Below, piece after piece: positions 63,439 through 64,000 of a DNA stretch of 64,000 nt (its first letter is position 1; each line of letters starts with the position of its first letter). This stretch comes from Pseudoxanthomonas sp. JBR18 (GTDB lineage: Bacteria; Pseudomonadota; Gammaproteobacteria; Xanthomonadales; Xanthomonadaceae), in contig NZ_CP116339.1 of NCBI RefSeq assembly GCF_028198165.1, positions 4,099,001 through 4,163,000 of the forward strand, in the 5' to 3' direction. The notes beneath the pieces are model-generated. The model ran no database searches and had not been told where the DNA came from. It saw only the letters and a program-made list of their open reading frames with translations. Made by a program: the position numbers and the translations under genes.

Positions 63439-64000
63439 GTTATTTCCTTCGGCAAAGGAGCTCCGCCGCGACATCCATGCCCGGCCTGGAGATTTACTTG
63501 AAGGCCGGCCTTGCGATGGCGAACCTTCAATCAAGGAGTCGCGGGTAGGTTCCTCATCGGCCGCGATGGGGCCGGTGGGCCCACGATTTCGATCCAAGTG
63601 GAATGACCGTTCTGTCATTTTGGCCCGCTGGATGCATTCCCACCGTGAATTTTGGTCGAGCGCCCGCTGGTGCCGGTCCGTACTGGCGGTCTCATCGCCA
63701 AGGCACGATCGCTGCACACCTAGAGGTGTGCTTACGTCAGAACATGCGCAGGTCGATTCTCAGCAGAACCTCTGCGGCGAGTACCTGCGCCGCGCGCGAG
63801 ATTGGTTGGCGCTGCGCCACCGCATGCGAGCCGTGGTGGGAGGCCGCGCCGCATCGATCCAAAGCCATGACGGCCGTGCGCCGAGCGCCGAGGTGATGTG
63901 TCCGGCTCGTCAATGCCGGCGACTTCCGCCTGGGCGACGCGCATCGCCAAAGCCGTATCGAATGCGGCGCCCGGAACATGAGACCCGCATGCGCACCACA
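63439..64000. other. Upstream region of gcd, sparse coding signal
   Basis: About 560 bases with no recognised gene. It holds two inverted repeats: AATGAC-CGTTCT-GTCATT (63602-63619) and CACACCT-AG-AGGTGTG (63715-63730). A plus-strand frame from the ATG at 63632 stays open to the window edge. Confidence 0.5.
63632..64000 (+). CDS. Possible partial gene, open to the right edge
   Basis: A frame of 123 codons with no stop runs out of the window. The middle part (SEHAQVDSQQNLCGEYLRRA) has third-position GC and composition like a real protein, while the end is rich in Arg and Pro, as in chance frames. No ribosome site or known motif is seen, and a palindrome lies within it. It could equally be non-coding. 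Confidence 0.2.
   Translation, partial: MHSHREFWSSARWCRSVLAVSSPRHDRCTPRGVLTSEHAQVDSQQNLCGEYLRRARDWLALRHRMRAVVGGRAASIQSHDGRAPSAEVMCPARQCRRLPPGRRASPKPYRMRRPEHETRMRTT

Noticed and set aside
1..64000. tRNA, rRNA, insertion sequences, prophage or integrase genes
   Set aside because: None recognised on either strand by conserved sequence or protein motif; weak tRNA-like folds were not searched by computation.

Overview
This is a GC-rich bacterial chromosome segment packed with genes. Gene order (scpA-scpB-rluB), TonB-dependent receptors with LDAVQVTA-type TonB boxes, and GTAG-headed palindromic repeats all point to Xanthomonadaceae (Lysobacterales), in the range of Pseudoxanthomonas, Stenotrophomonas or Xanthomonas; the genus cannot be fixed from the sequence alone. 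I see no rRNA, tRNA, phage, insertion sequence, plasmid gene or CRISPR array.

Layout. 1-6.4 kb (minus): a carbohydrate locus, LacI regulator > TonB-dependent receptor > GH144-type lipoprotein glucanase > sugar-binding lipoprotein (cut by the left edge), with a perfect LacI-type operator before the glucanase and a near-identical one before the regulator. 6.5-13.2 kb: bolA/yciI, scpA-scpB-rluB, a ferredoxin-NADP reductase behind a Fur-box-like palindrome, an EAL protein and a glutathione peroxidase. 13.4-21.9 kb: peptidyl-dipeptidase, an acyl desaturase/electron-transfer pair with a divergent FabR/DesT-like repressor, a HEAT-like orphan, AidB-like dehydrogenase and small exported proteins. 22.1-27.9 kb: the complete four-gene ligase-associated DNA-repair module (exonuclease, ATP ligase, Lhr-like helicase, PdeM). 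27.9-35.2 kb: a flavin monooxygenase, a succinate-semialdehyde dehydrogenase and a tripartite EmrAB/NodT efflux operon.

35.3-46.4 kb is a putrescine uptake and degradation island: PotFGHI transporter, aminotransferase, two glutamine-synthetase-like gamma-glutamylputrescine synthetases, PuuD hydrolase and PuuB oxidase. The aldehyde dehydrogenase at 29.3-30.7 kb could supply its last step. 46.5-48.4 kb holds a double-receiver diguanylate cyclase followed by a bacteriohemerythrin. 49.8-57.5 kb is an NAD-dependent molybdenum formate dehydrogenase operon (fdsG-fdsB-fdsA-fdhD-fdsD) led by an oxalate/formate-type transporter, with a divergent ModE-like regulator. The window closes with a REP-rich duplication at the end of dapA, dapA itself, a VOC protein and a membrane PQQ glucose dehydrogenase.

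No clearly undescribed multi-gene system was found. The most unusual structure is a ~236-bp tandem duplication (58.9-59.35 kb) that carries REP palindromes and a decayed copy of the dapA 3' end, next to a regulator gene whose stop codon lies inside a REP element. Other leads are the LacI operator pair, the operator-like palindrome before the ligase module, and the divergent formate-locus control region.
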